64,000 nucleotides of DNA from positions 1-64,000 of the forward strand of contig JAHBZE010000001.1 in NCBI GenBank assembly GCA_019635585.1, given 5' to 3'. Below are positions 55,053 to 62,992 of this stretch, piece after piece. Both the position numbers and the translations under genes were made by a program. Under the pieces are notes generated by a model. The model was not told where the DNA came from. It worked only from the letters and a program-made list of their open reading frames with translations, and searched no databases. The stretch's first letter is position 1; each line of letters starts with the position of its first letter. This stretch comes from Xanthobacteraceae bacterium (GTDB lineage Bacteria > Pseudomonadota > Alphaproteobacteria > Rhizobiales > Xanthobacteraceae).

Positions 55053-55147
55053 GTAACGCATGTAACACCGTAACTATTGGCCTTTTCGCTGTAACAAATG
55101 CTCAGCGTTACAGAAGAAGTGCCGATGTTACGGCGTTACAGAGTTAC
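55053..55147. repeat. Mirror array of four GTAAC and four GTTAC repeats
   Basis: GTAAC occurs at 55053, 55062, 55070 and 55091, and its complement GTTAC at 55107, 55127, 55135 and 55143. The spacings are 9, 8, 21 | 16 | 20, 8, 8, so the array is an almost perfect inverted mirror about 55101. The centre can form CTGTAAC/GTTACAG with an 11-base loop. It fills the gap between the helicase stop and the ATG at 55170. Iteron origin or composite operator are the two obvious readings. Confidence 0.85.
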
Positions 55148-55169
55148 AGCACAGAAAGAGATACTGTTG

Positions 55170-55457
55170 ATGACGCTGACTGACGCCTTGGCCAATTTGC
55201 CGTTCGTGCGCCGCGACGGCGACAATTTTCGTCTATGGGAGGTCGAGCCCGTAGGAGACGACCTAACCGACGAGCTAATGGGCGATTGGTACGCCGAGCT
55301 TGCTTCCGAGATTGGACGCGTCGCCGGCGGCCACGAAATCACCGCTGCCATTCTCATCACGGTAGTCAGCCGGTCGCAGCAGCGCGGACTAGGCTGGACC
55401 GAAACGGGCTTCATAAAGCGCCTCGCCCGTGCCGCGACCCATGGAGCACTGAATTGA
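55170..55457 (+). CDS. Hypothetical element protein, 95 aa
   Basis: Not recognised. A 95-residue acidic helical protein: MTLTDALANLPFVRRDGDNF, then GHEITAAILITVVSR and ETGFIKRLARAA. The frame is open up to 55098, inside the repeat array, but the ATG at 55170 follows AAAGAGA and starts the well-ordered part, so it is preferred. Its stop overlaps the TTG start of the next gene (TTGA). Confidence 0.6.
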   Translation: MTLTDALANLPFVRRDGDNFRLWEVEPVGDDLTDELMGDWYAELASEIGRVAGGHEITAAILITVVSRSQQRGLGWTETGFIKRLARAATHGALN

Positions 55458-55837
55458 ATACGCCTTCCCGAGACCGTTCCCTTCCCTTTATGGTTCCGCT
55501 CTCAGACGCGGCTGATGCTGACGCGCCGGAAGGCTGGGATTTTTGGAGCGTCAACGAGTCTGGCAACTACGAACAGGACTATGCTACCGGCCTCGAATAC
55601 GCGCAGATGACGCTAGAAAGCGCGGCAGATACGGCGGCAGTCACGCATTCAACGGCTGGACGCAATTTCGACCCAAGCCGCATTCTTTCACGAATACTAT
55701 TTGCGATAATCTCGAAGAACGTACTCGGCCCCATCGAGTACGGCTTTCTTGATCGCATTGGCCGCGCTGCGTCAGTCGCCTATTCGGCAAATCAGCATCA
55801 ATTCTTCTTCGACGCTTACGCCGATGATGTTCAGTAA
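55454..55837 (+). CDS. Hypothetical element protein, 127 aa
   Basis: Not recognised. A 127-residue protein starting at TTG 55454, which overlaps the previous stop and has GGAG 8 bases upstream; an ATG at 55490 lacks a ribosome site. It contains GWDFWSVNESGNYEQDYATG and a helical C-terminal half (LSRILFAIISKNVLG). GTAAC repeats begin within its last codons and run past the stop. Confidence 0.58.
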   Translation: MNTPSRDRSLPFMVPLSDAADADAPEGWDFWSVNESGNYEQDYATGLEYAQMTLESAADTAAVTHSTAGRNFDPSRILSRILFAIISKNVLGPIEYGFLDRIGRAASVAYSANQHQFFFDAYADDVQ

Positions 55838-55861
55838 CGCGTAACAGACGTAACTCGTAAC
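55834..55861. repeat. Direct GTAAC repeat cluster
   Basis: Four direct copies of GTAAC at 55834, 55841, 55850 and 55857, spaced 7, 9 and 7 bases, each preceded by A or C. The first overlaps the stop codon of the 127-residue protein gene. An AT-rich stretch (GAATTAAATTTTC) follows directly, a pairing often seen at iteron origins, though this is not proof. Confidence 0.75.
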
Positions 55862-55975
55862 GCTACGAATTAAATTTTCTTCACTAATTTCAGTCGCGCT
55901 CAAGCGAAACGCATCGCAACAAGCCGCAGCGCATCGCCCGCATGAACGCGACAAGTCATTGTGATGCCGCTGTCC

Positions 55976-56018
55976 TGCGCTACAATTACAAATAATCAAG
56001 CGCATAATTGCGCTACAA
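55976..56018. promoter_or_regulatory. Candidate operator upstream of the RHH gene
   Basis: The 10-mer TGCGCTACAA occurs at 55976 and again at 56009, 33 bases (about three helical turns) apart. The second copy is part of AGCGCA-TAAT-TGCGCT (55999-56014), a 6-bp palindrome. These three half-sites lie 20-62 bases before the ATG of the ribbon-helix-helix gene. RHH proteins commonly bind such repeats in their own promoter, so this is a likely autoregulatory site. Confidence 0.55.
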
Positions 56019-56037
56019 ACATCTTGGAGGTTGCTGA

Positions 56038-56229
56038 ATGCGACGCTCAATATACGGAGAGACGATTCAGTTTCGAGTGCCGAACGGCATCGGAGCTGCG
56101 CTAGTGCGCGCCTCGCAGAAAGACCGGACCACCGTCAGCGAGTGGCTGCGTCGCGAGATCATCCGCAAGCTTCGTGAAACCGGGATCGATATTGATCCCG
56201 ACGCGGGCCTGACTGCGAGTGCCGTTTGA
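56038..56229 (+). CDS. Ribbon-helix-helix (Arc/CopG-like) regulator
   Basis: A 63-residue protein. ETIQFRVPNGIGAALVRAS gives the ribbon strand and first helix, and TTVSEWLRREIIRKLRETG the second helix, as in Arc/CopG/MetJ-type dimers. GGAGGT precedes the ATG at good distance. It is the first gene of the block that encodes the ejection-type proteins (TGATG overlap with the next), so it may control that block through the repeats upstream. Confidence 0.72.
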   Translation: MRRSIYGETIQFRVPNGIGAALVRASQKDRTTVSEWLRREIIRKLRETGIDIDPDAGLTASAV

Positions 56230-57362
56230 TGGCCGATGCTATTCGTTGGGACTTGCTCGCGAATGCCGGCAAGGGCTGGCCGGAAGCGTATCAGCGGGGC
56301 GTTGAAACCTATTACGACAACCGTGCCCGCGACGTTCTGAATCCGGGCGGCCCCAACCTCTTGCAGCAGCTAATCGGCGGTACCCTTCCGGGTATTCAGC
56401 AGCCGGCTGGCGGCTCAATTCTCTCGCGTCTGCTGAACCTTCCGGAAGCGCCTCAGCAGCAACAACAGCGGTTCGACCCGAACAATCCGACGCCCGAGCA
56501 GATGGCAACATTGATGCAGAGCCAGCGGTACGCGCCGGTGGCCATGCAGGTTGCCGCTCAGAATCGCGCTCAGGCAAATCTTGATCGCCAGTATCAGCGC
56601 GATGAGCGCCGTGATGCGCAGACGCAGCAGAACTGGCAGGCCGATTATAAGCTTCGTCAGGATCAATTTAACCGTGGCGACAATCCGGCAGGCTTTGAGC
56701 CGGATCCGAACAATCCAGGTGACCTTCGCTATCGGCGCGGCGGCCCGATGGATCCGAATTACATCAAGGCAAAGCAGGATGCGGCGCCTAAACCGCTATC
56801 TCCTGGTTTCCAGAAGGCTGAGGATGAAATCCTGACCGACCTTCAGTCTCTGAATACGATCAACGGGCAACTGAAGCGTTTCGGGACGATGATTAACGAA
56901 GGGAAGTTGAATCTCGGCCTTTACAATAATGCCAAGTCGCAATTTCAGAACTACCTCGGCAAGTCTGACGACAATTCGGTCAACTACGCGGACTTCAAAG
57001 CAACGCTCGAAAAGCTCCGCAACGACAGCCTTCGCCTGAACAAGGGCGTCCAGACGGAAGGCGACGCGCAGCGCGCATGGAGCGAGTTGTTTGCAAACGC
57101 CAACGACCCGAAGGTTGTCGCAACTCGCTTGGAGAAGATTCAGGAATACAACCAGCAGGCCGCCACCTTTAAGAGAAATCTCATCGCCCAACGCCGCTCC
57201 GATAACAGGCTACCGGCGCTGGATATTGATCGCGTGCTCGGAATTTCTCCGCAGGGCAGTCAAATGCCGCGAGTGAACACCTATCAGGAGATGCTCAAGC
57301 TCCAGCCTGGAACTGTCTTTATTGGTCCTGACGGCCAGCAACGAGTGGTGCCGCAGCGATGA
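56229..57362 (+). CDS. Putative phage internal virion/ejection protein, 377 aa
   Basis: A 377-residue, Gln/Asn-rich, mostly helical protein. It has a low-complexity N terminus (QQQQQRFDPNNPTPEQM), a helical charged middle (NLDRQYQRDERRDAQTQQNW) and the segment LRLNKGVQTEGDAQRAWSEL, which resembles a motif in internal or ejection proteins of short-tailed phages. The start ATG overlaps the RHH stop. It is followed by the DUF5681 gene with ATGA overlap. The role is inferred from composition and from the SleB-containing neighbour. Confidence 0.6.
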   Translation: MADAIRWDLLANAGKGWPEAYQRGVETYYDNRARDVLNPGGPNLLQQLIGGTLPGIQQPAGGSILSRLLNLPEAPQQQQQRFDPNNPTPEQMATLMQSQRYAPVAMQVAAQNRAQANLDRQYQRDERRDAQTQQNWQADYKLRQDQFNRGDNPAGFEPDPNNPGDLRYRRGGPMDPNYIKAKQDAAPKPLSPGFQKAEDEILTDLQSLNTINGQLKRFGTMINEGKLNLGLYNNAKSQFQNYLGKSDDNSVNYADFKATLEKLRNDSLRLNKGVQTEGDAQRAWSELFANANDPKVVATRLEKIQEYNQQAATFKRNLIAQRRSDNRLPALDIDRVLGISPQGSQMPRVNTYQEMLKLQPGTVFIGPDGQQRVVPQR

Positions 57363-57649
57363 GCAAGTTTCAGAAGGGACAATCTGGAAACCCGAGCGGC
57401 CGTCCTCGCGGCTCGCGCAACAAATTTGGCAACGACTTCGTTGAGGCGCTTTCAGCGGATTTCGCTGAGCATGGAAAAGCAAGCATTCAAGAGGTTCGCA
57501 AGAACGATCCCACCGCCTATTTGCGTGTGATTGCTCAGGTCATTCCAAAAGAAATTGATATTGAATTTCGAAAGCGGTCCGCGAGCGAACTTTCAGATGA
57601 CGAGTTAGCGGCAATCGTCGGCGAGAACGAGGGCGCGGATGCAGCTTGA
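57359..57649 (+). CDS. DUF5681-domain phage protein
   Basis: A 96-residue protein opening FQKGQSGNPSGRPRGSRNKF, the DUF5681 signature seen in phage genomes, often near terminase genes. A helical acidic C terminus follows (ELSDDELAAIVGENEG). A DNA-binding or packaging-accessory role has been suggested by context for the family; here no terminase large subunit is nearby. It overlaps both neighbours. Confidence 0.75.
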   Translation: MSKFQKGQSGNPSGRPRGSRNKFGNDFVEALSADFAEHGKASIQEVRKNDPTAYLRVIAQVIPKEIDIEFRKRSASELSDDELAAIVGENEGADAA

Positions 57650-60317
57650 TCCTCAATCGCGCGACCTTCTGATCCGCACGGTCTATGGTGAAGCAGGCAA
57701 TCAAGCACCTGACGGCCAGTCGGCGGTGGCGAATGTTGTTCTTAACCGTCTGAATTCCGGTCAATTTGGGAAGACCGTGCAGGATGTTGTTTTTGCGCCT
57801 AACCAGTTCGAACCGTGGTCAACGCGCCGCCCGGAACTGATGGCGTTGAGGGCCAACTCTCCGGCGTATCTTTCGGCTGCTGCGGCAGTGGATAGCGTTT
57901 TGGGTGAGAACGCCACCGATAACACTTTTGGCGCAACGCATTTTCTAAACCCGGAAATAGTCAAGCGTAGAACTGGCGGCACCCTTCCCGCTTGGGCCAG
58001 CGGCGATCCCACCGCGACTATTGGCGCTCACGCTTTCTACAATCCGCAACAGCGAGGAACTCGCGTGGCAGTCGTCGATAATGATCCCAATACTTGGGGT
58101 GCTGAATTATTCAGCGGCAAACAGCGAAACACTCCACCGCGCGCGCAGAACAACATCAACGTCACGGTACGTCCCTACGAGGGCAACGCCCAGCCGCGAC
58201 AGGCCATCAACGAGACGGACCCGAATACGTGGGGTGCTGATCTTGTGGGCGGAAACTTCAATCAGCTTTGGCAGAACGCGGACGGTTCGCAGCTAGCCAG
58301 CAAAGCAGCCCCTTTGACGATGCAGGAATCGCCGCTTGATCCGAAAATCAACGAGGTGCTGGCGCGCGAGACGCAAAACCCCAATCCCACCGTTGCTCGC
58401 AATGCGCGGATCGAGCAGCACATCAGGGATCCTCGCGAACAGGTGGTTCGTAACGCCATCTACAACAACCCGATCACCGGCGCTCTGGCGACAATTTTCC
58501 CAAAGGAAACCGTTGTGCAAGGCGTCTTGTCGGGCTTTAGCGATGAGATGCTGGCGCGGATCAAGTCCAGCCTCGGACAGGGCGTGTATGATGAGGTCGT
58601 TCAGGCAAACCGCGAGCGGCTGCAACGAATCCACAACGAAAACCCCGCGATGGCGGTGGCCGGCGAAGTAGCCGGTAACTTAACGACGGTGCCAGTGGCT
58701 GGCGCGCTTAACCTATTCAAAGGCGCTTCTGCGCTTCCTCGGATTGCGAACACCACTTTGAGTTCTGCTGCTCTTAGCGGCCTCTATGGAGTCGGCCAAG
58801 GCGAAGGCTACGAGGACAAGTTGAATAAGGGGCTTGAGGGTACGCTCTGGGGCGGAATCCTTGGGCTCGGTGGTGAGGCGCTAGTCAGCGGTGCTAGTGC
58901 GCTGCTGCGGAAAGGCTTTGGTGCAAATCGCGCCCCTGCCCCAAACGTGAACCCCGAGCAGCGTATTGCCGAGAACGCGGAGTTCAATATTCCGCTCACA
59001 GCAGGCGAAGCCACCGGCAACCTACGTCAAATGGGCTGGGAGAACGCAGCACGCAACAACGCCAAGGGTGAATACCCTGGCCACCAGATGCAGCAGTTTG
59101 ATGCGAGGCGCGCAGACGCTGTTAATACCGCCGTCAACGAAACCATTGGCAGCCGGTTCGGGCCGCGCGTTGCAGCCGATCAGGCTGGCGATATGACCGC
59201 CCAGGCTATGCGCGATAAAGCCGCCCTGCTCCGTGCGGATGCCGACAACGCGTACAGCGCGGCGGCAAATAAGAATGCTTGGATTGCGGCCGACGAGGTT
59301 GCGAACCTCGGCAAGCGCGTCACCGACGAGCTCGAGAAAGCGGGCATTCGTCTGGACACCTACGGCAATTATCCCGGCTCTCAGAATGCAATGAACATTC
59401 TGAAGCGGGTCTCCGGATTCGAAGGCGCTCCGCAGAACGGCCAGGTACTCGCTCAGTCTCTTGAAGGTCTTGAGCAAGCCCGCAAAAGCCTGCTCAAGGT
59501 GCGCGCCGGAAGTGCCGAAGACGGACGCGCGCTCGGGGAAATCAAGAAGCAGTTCGACAATTGGATCAGCGACGCAATCGACAAGCGGCTATTCCAAGGT
59601 GACCCCACCGCGCTGGATGATCTTAAGAAAGCCCGCGCGCTTTGGAGCCAATACAAGGGAATGACTGCTGCCGAACGCGGGCCGATGCAGATCATCTCGC
59701 GTATGGTCAACGAGGAACGCACCGGTGCCGAAGTTGCCAATTGGCTGATTAGTTCAAGCACCGTTGGTCAAGCGGGCATTTCAGCTCGTGTAGCGGCAAG
59801 AGTTAAGGGTATCGTCGGCGCAACCTCGGACGAGTGGCAGGCGATACGCTCGGCCGCTTGGGACCGCGTGGTGAACGACGCCACCGGCAACCCACGCAAT
59901 GCCCAGCAAATTGCAAAAGCTATTGAAGACCTGACGCGTGGAAACGGCAAGGCGTTAGCGAGCCAGCTTTATTCGCCAGCCGAACTCGGTCAGATGCAGC
60001 GGCTTGCGGTGGCAATCCGAAATACGGCCACCGATCCGCGCGCTTTCAATCCTTCTCGCTCAGGCTACGAACTCGTGCGAGCAATGGGCGACAAGCTGGG
60101 GCTTGTGATCTTTGGTGCTGGTGCCGGCGGTGCAAGCTGGGCTACGGGCGATCCCCGCTGGCTTGGGCTCGCTGCTCTCCCGGTCATGCGCAGTGCGTCA
60201 GGCGCCATGAAGGCAAATGCAGCCTTGAACCCATTACCGTCCGCGCTGGGTACTACTGCGGCTGAGATTTTCAGAATCCCGCAGCACAGTGTTCCGGCGT
60301 TGCTCAATCAGAACTGA
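57639..60317 (+). CDS. Large virion/ejection-type protein with N-terminal SleB-like cell-wall hydrolase
   Basis: An 892-residue protein. Residues 1-130 match SleB/CwlJ-type cell-wall hydrolases: RTVYGEAGNQAPDGQSAVAN (Glu18 as likely catalytic residue), VVLNRLNSG and FGATHFLNP. Then come two copies of a short phrase (DPNTWGAELFSG at ~148, DPNTWGADLVGG at ~193), a helical region, glycine-rich hydrophobic stretches (GLEGTLWGGILGLGGEA) and a long helical C terminus with a last hydrophobic part (VIFGAGAGGASWATG). The layout fits a phage protein that digests peptidoglycan and joins a DNA-ejection conduit. It overlaps the DUF5681 gene by 11 bases. Confidence 0.75.
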   Translation: MQLDPQSRDLLIRTVYGEAGNQAPDGQSAVANVVLNRLNSGQFGKTVQDVVFAPNQFEPWSTRRPELMALRANSPAYLSAAAAVDSVLGENATDNTFGATHFLNPEIVKRRTGGTLPAWASGDPTATIGAHAFYNPQQRGTRVAVVDNDPNTWGAELFSGKQRNTPPRAQNNINVTVRPYEGNAQPRQAINETDPNTWGADLVGGNFNQLWQNADGSQLASKAAPLTMQESPLDPKINEVLARETQNPNPTVARNARIEQHIRDPREQVVRNAIYNNPITGALATIFPKETVVQGVLSGFSDEMLARIKSSLGQGVYDEVVQANRERLQRIHNENPAMAVAGEVAGNLTTVPVAGALNLFKGASALPRIANTTLSSAALSGLYGVGQGEGYEDKLNKGLEGTLWGGILGLGGEALVSGASALLRKGFGANRAPAPNVNPEQRIAENAEFNIPLTAGEATGNLRQMGWENAARNNAKGEYPGHQMQQFDARRADAVNTAVNETIGSRFGPRVAADQAGDMTAQAMRDKAALLRADADNAYSAAANKNAWIAADEVANLGKRVTDELEKAGIRLDTYGNYPGSQNAMNILKRVSGFEGAPQNGQVLAQSLEGLEQARKSLLKVRAGSAEDGRALGEIKKQFDNWISDAIDKRLFQGDPTALDDLKKARALWSQYKGMTAAERGPMQIISRMVNEERTGAEVANWLISSSTVGQAGISARVAARVKGIVGATSDEWQAIRSAAWDRVVNDATGNPRNAQQIAKAIEDLTRGNGKALASQLYSPAELGQMQRLAVAIRNTATDPRAFNPSRSGYELVRAMGDKLGLVIFGAGAGGASWATGDPRWLGLAALPVMRSASGAMKANAALNPLPSALGTTAAEIFRIPQHSVPALLNQN

Positions 60318-60322
60318 CAAGC

Positions 60323-60349
60323 CAGGCCCAAAACACAGTTTTGTCTGGT
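60323..60349 (+). terminator. Possible terminator hairpin after the ejection-protein gene
   Basis: CAAAAC (60330-60335) pairs with GTTTTG (60339-60344) over an ACA loop, and CCAG/CTGG extend the stem outside a small bulge. It starts 5 bases after the stop at 60317. No U-tract follows, so it is at best a weak or factor-dependent terminator. Confidence 0.4.
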
Positions 60350-60484
60350 CTCAAACCGTTCGTTTGATATGGTTCCGTGTCACTGAAATGAATAAAACTC
60401 TCCATCGCCATCATGAAAGCTTCTTCAGTCTTACTTCTGAGATTCTTAGGAAAGTGTGGCCGTACAAAGGGTAAATTTCTGACA

Positions 60485-60799
60485 ATGCGAAATAGGATAG
60501 CTAGGCGATTTCTTCTGATACTGTCGATGCTGGCTGCGCTCCTGCTTCCGCCCTTGCCCGCAACGGCGAGCCTGTATTGCACAAAGCCATCAAAGCCGTA
60601 TTGCGTCGAAGGATTTGGAAAGTTTTCTGACGACTACGATTTCCAGAACTGCCGCAGCGAGATGGAAAGCTATAAATCGAGTATCGAAAGATACATTCGT
60701 TGCGTCATTGACGAAGCTGAAACCGAAGTTAGCCAAGCTCGAAGCGACTACAACAACGCTGTTGAGAGTTTCAATTCCCGCGCCCGAAGTGCGTACTAA
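60485..60799 (+). CDS. Small exported cysteine-containing protein, 104 aa
   Basis: A 104-residue protein starting at ATG 60485 with a signal peptide (FLLILSMLAALLLPPLPATA). The mature part has four cysteines: LYCTKPSKPYCVEGFG, QNCRSEMESY and IRCVIDE, then a helical tail ending AVESFNSRARSAY. Similar exported proteins with the order C-YC-C-C are common and unnamed in Rhizobiales. A longer frame reaches 60413. Function unknown. Confidence 0.65.
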   Translation: MRNRIARRFLLILSMLAALLLPPLPATASLYCTKPSKPYCVEGFGKFSDDYDFQNCRSEMESYKSSIERYIRCVIDEAETEVSQARSDYNNAVESFNSRARSAY

Positions 60800-60862
60800 T
60801 TGCAAACTATAGAGCAAGCAATTTTCGCTCGCTCGGGCCTATGGGGCAGATAGGAGGGCGCA

Positions 60863-61258
60863 ATGAAACTTACACGTATTTTAGCTTGGGTGATCCCATT
60901 CGCAGTTGCCTTTGTTTTTATAAAGCCGCTAGGCCAGAAACTTCGCAGTTGGATGAATGAACCAGACTACGTAGCGTTGTCGGCCGAATTGAAGAGAAAA
61001 TTGGGAATACCTAAGAAAATCGATCAGGTTACAACGATGATCGATGCAAAGCTTGAGCCCAATGCCACTAGCTACTGGCATGTGGTGGATACAAACGGCT
61101 TGAATATCGACTTCAGTCAGGTCGAGAAAAATGTACAGCGAGGCCTTTGCTCTGGAAGCGCGGCTGCGGATATCCGAAAAGGAATTGCATACAACTACCA
61201 CTATTCAGATCCCAGCGGCCGGCATTTGGCATCGATACGAATTCAGCACTGCCCTTGA
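60863..61258 (+). CDS. Single-pass membrane/periplasmic hypothetical protein, 131 aa
   Basis: Not recognised. A 131-residue protein beginning MKLTRILAWVIPFAVAFVFI, a membrane anchor or uncleaved signal, followed by a soluble domain with two cysteines (GLCSGSAAADIRKG and the C-terminal QHCP). The ATG follows AGGAGGGCGCA, an excellent ribosome site. Small anchored proteins like this are often carried by prophages as accessory genes. Confidence 0.65.
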   Translation: MKLTRILAWVIPFAVAFVFIKPLGQKLRSWMNEPDYVALSAELKRKLGIPKKIDQVTTMIDAKLEPNATSYWHVVDTNGLNIDFSQVEKNVQRGLCSGSAAADIRKGIAYNYHYSDPSGRHLASIRIQHCP

Positions 61259-61309
61259 GTCATTGGGACATATTTTGATTCAGGCTGATTCATTTTCTGG
61301 AGTTTGCCC

Positions 61310-61555
61310 ATGACCGAGTGGTTGCCGACTGTAGTTGTGGTCCTGCTTCTTCTTATTGCGCTTCTTCTTTTCATCATTGCATACGGAGTTTTCTCGCTCA
61401 TCGGGATAGTCAATCTCTGGCGTCTCGATTGGGGTTCAAACCCCCGCGAAGCGACCGAAAAGCAAATGAATGACGCGATAGAACACTTAAAAATTCTATC
61501 GGACGAGGTTGAACGCCGAGATAGGAGAGAATTGCGCGAACGCTATGATCTTTAG
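61310..61555 (+). CDS. Small membrane protein, 81 aa
   Basis: Not recognised. An 81-residue protein with a strongly hydrophobic N-terminal helix (VVVVLLLLIALLLFIIAY) and a charged, helical C-terminal tail (DEVERRDRRELRERYDL), likely cytosolic. GGAG lies 9 bases before the ATG at 61310. It follows the preceding gene by 51 bases. Confidence 0.55.
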   Translation: MTEWLPTVVVVLLLLIALLLFIIAYGVFSLIGIVNLWRLDWGSNPREATEKQMNDAIEHLKILSDEVERRDRRELRERYDL

Positions 61556-61638
61556 CTTTGTAAAATAGCCTGATGCGCTCTTGAGAACTCGCGAGTTAGT
61601 AAAGGCAATGCGAACTGAGGCTAAATCGCGAATTTAAG

Positions 61639-61896
61639 TTAGCGACTAAGTCGACCGATCCTACTAGCGGTGACGAGAAGCGCCAGCAGAACGATGACCA
61701 GCAAAGTTAGGGCGACGGCGAGAACACCCTCGCCGAATTCTCGACCAGCCCAAGCCGTAAACGGCCGTATCGCGTGAACGCTCGTCCAGGCGGTGGCTAG
61801 GTGAGCGAGCCCATAAGTGACACCGATAGCAGCACTATAGGCCACCAGGGCCACAGTTTTCCCCACCGTCGAACTAGGCCAATAGAAGCGATCCAT
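61639..61896 (-). CDS. Small two-helix membrane protein, 85 aa
   Basis: Not recognised. An 85-residue protein with two membrane helices (about residues 12-32 and 58-77), ending TASRIGRLSR. No clear ribosome site precedes the ATG at 61896. It lies downstream of the ParB-like gene on the same strand, with a GTTAC array between them. Holin-like size and layout are noted but cannot be confirmed. Confidence 0.45.
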   Translation of the reverse strand: MDRFYWPSSTVGKTVALVAYSAAIGVTYGLAHLATAWTSVHAIRPFTAWAGREFGEGVLAVALTLLVIVLLALLVTASRIGRLSR

Positions 61897-61927
61897 GGCC
61901 GGATATTACCACCGTCGTTGCCCTCGT

Positions 61928-61990
61928 GTAACCGCCTGTTACAGCCACCGTTACAAAGAAAGTCCTTTAGTTACGGCGTTACGGCGTTAC
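61928..61990. repeat. Third GTAAC/GTTAC array, at the ParB-like gene end
   Basis: GTAAC at 61928 and GTTAC at 61938, 61950, 61970, 61978 and 61986. The last four are spaced 20, 8, 8, exactly as in the right arm of the array at 55053-55147, and share GTTACGGCGTTAC. The array covers the last codons of the ParB-like gene and the sequence after its stop, about 6.9 kb from the first array. Confidence 0.85.
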
Positions 61991-62869
61991 AGCGAAATTC
62001 GGGTTGGTACGCGAACTGGTCACCCTGCCCCTGTCGGGCGCCCCTAACCTCGCCAGCAGATGGGCGCGGAACAGATCAGCAAATACCTTCTTGAAGGTCT
62101 TACTGAAGTCGTTTCGCGCGTCTTCGGTTGCACGGTCGAAGCTATCAGGAAAGCTGAAATCATCTAGTGCTCGAAACAACTGCTCTCCAGAGTCACGCCA
62201 GTATTGCGCGTCATGCAAGGTTTGGCAGATTGCTTCCATGATGTGCGCTCTCACATAGCCCGCGTTTCCATCTGCCGTCTGTGTGATGCATTGGAGTGAG
62301 GTAATCAGGGTTATCTCACCATACTGATGGAGACAGTGTCCCAACGCAGCAACTGCCTGGGTGTGCCCTTTCTTTACTTTCGTGCCCATTCCCAAGGAAG
62401 CCCGACGGATAACGACGACCTCGGCCGCGTCACAAATGCGCTTGATACGAAGGGCGTCATGGTCTTCCGCCGCCAGCTTCGCATAAAATATCTGCGTAGG
62501 CGTTGTATAGGTGACGTTGCCATTTATAGCCGCGTAAGCCGCCGCCTGCTCAGCTTGATCAGCGCGCACAATTTGGCAGGGAACCTTGTCGATGCCGCAG
62601 AGTATCGCCGCTGTAGTCCGATGCTGACCATCGACAATCGCAAACAACCCGCCTTCCACTGGAGAAACAATCACAGGCGCAAACTTTGACCAACAGAACG
62701 CCTGTGCAATTCGGCGTATGTTGGCTCGCCCCTTCTTGCCCACCTCCCTTTGATAACACGGATCGACTACAAATTTTGCTGGATCCAGCCAATCAAGCAT
62801 GGGAGCCGGGCCTGCCTTGAGTTCGGTCGTTGGTTTATCCAGATCACCAGGATTAAGTTTGCTGAACAT
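61979..62869 (-). CDS. ParB-like DGQHR-type protein
   Basis: A 296-residue protein. A YQRE motif (residues 39-42) and FAIVDGQHRTTAAI (DGQHR at 80-84) place its N-terminal half in the ParB/sulfiredoxin-like fold family, in the group seen in phages and elements that lacks the classical ParB HTH. The C-terminal half is helical and charged. The ATG at 62869 has a perfect ribosome site (AGGAGGTGGCA); the frame is open to 62950. It may bind DNA or act as a nuclease or CTPase; the GTTAC array at its 3' end could be its target, which is unproven. Confidence 0.72.
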   Translation of the reverse strand: MFSKLNPGDLDKPTTELKAGPAPMLDWLDPAKFVVDPCYQREVGKKGRANIRRIAQAFCWSKFAPVIVSPVEGGLFAIVDGQHRTTAAILCGIDKVPCQIVRADQAEQAAAYAAINGNVTYTTPTQIFYAKLAAEDHDALRIKRICDAAEVVVIRRASLGMGTKVKKGHTQAVAALGHCLHQYGEITLITSLQCITQTADGNAGYVRAHIMEAICQTLHDAQYWRDSGEQLFRALDDFSFPDSFDRATEDARNDFSKTFKKVFADLFRAHLLARLGAPDRGRVTSSRTNPNFAVTP

Positions 62870-62992
62870 TGCCACCTCCTGCGATGAGTGACCGTTGGCC
62901 ATCGGTCTTCGGAAGTGGAGTCCAAAACGCAATCTATCCCCGCTCTTCAACGGTGCGGCGCAGAAACAGGATGAGTAAAAACTGGCACATAA

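Noticed and set aside
55053..61990. GTAAC arrays as a CRISPR locus
   Set aside because: The repeat unit is 5 bases, occurs in both orientations and has 2-16-base gaps; no cas genes are present.
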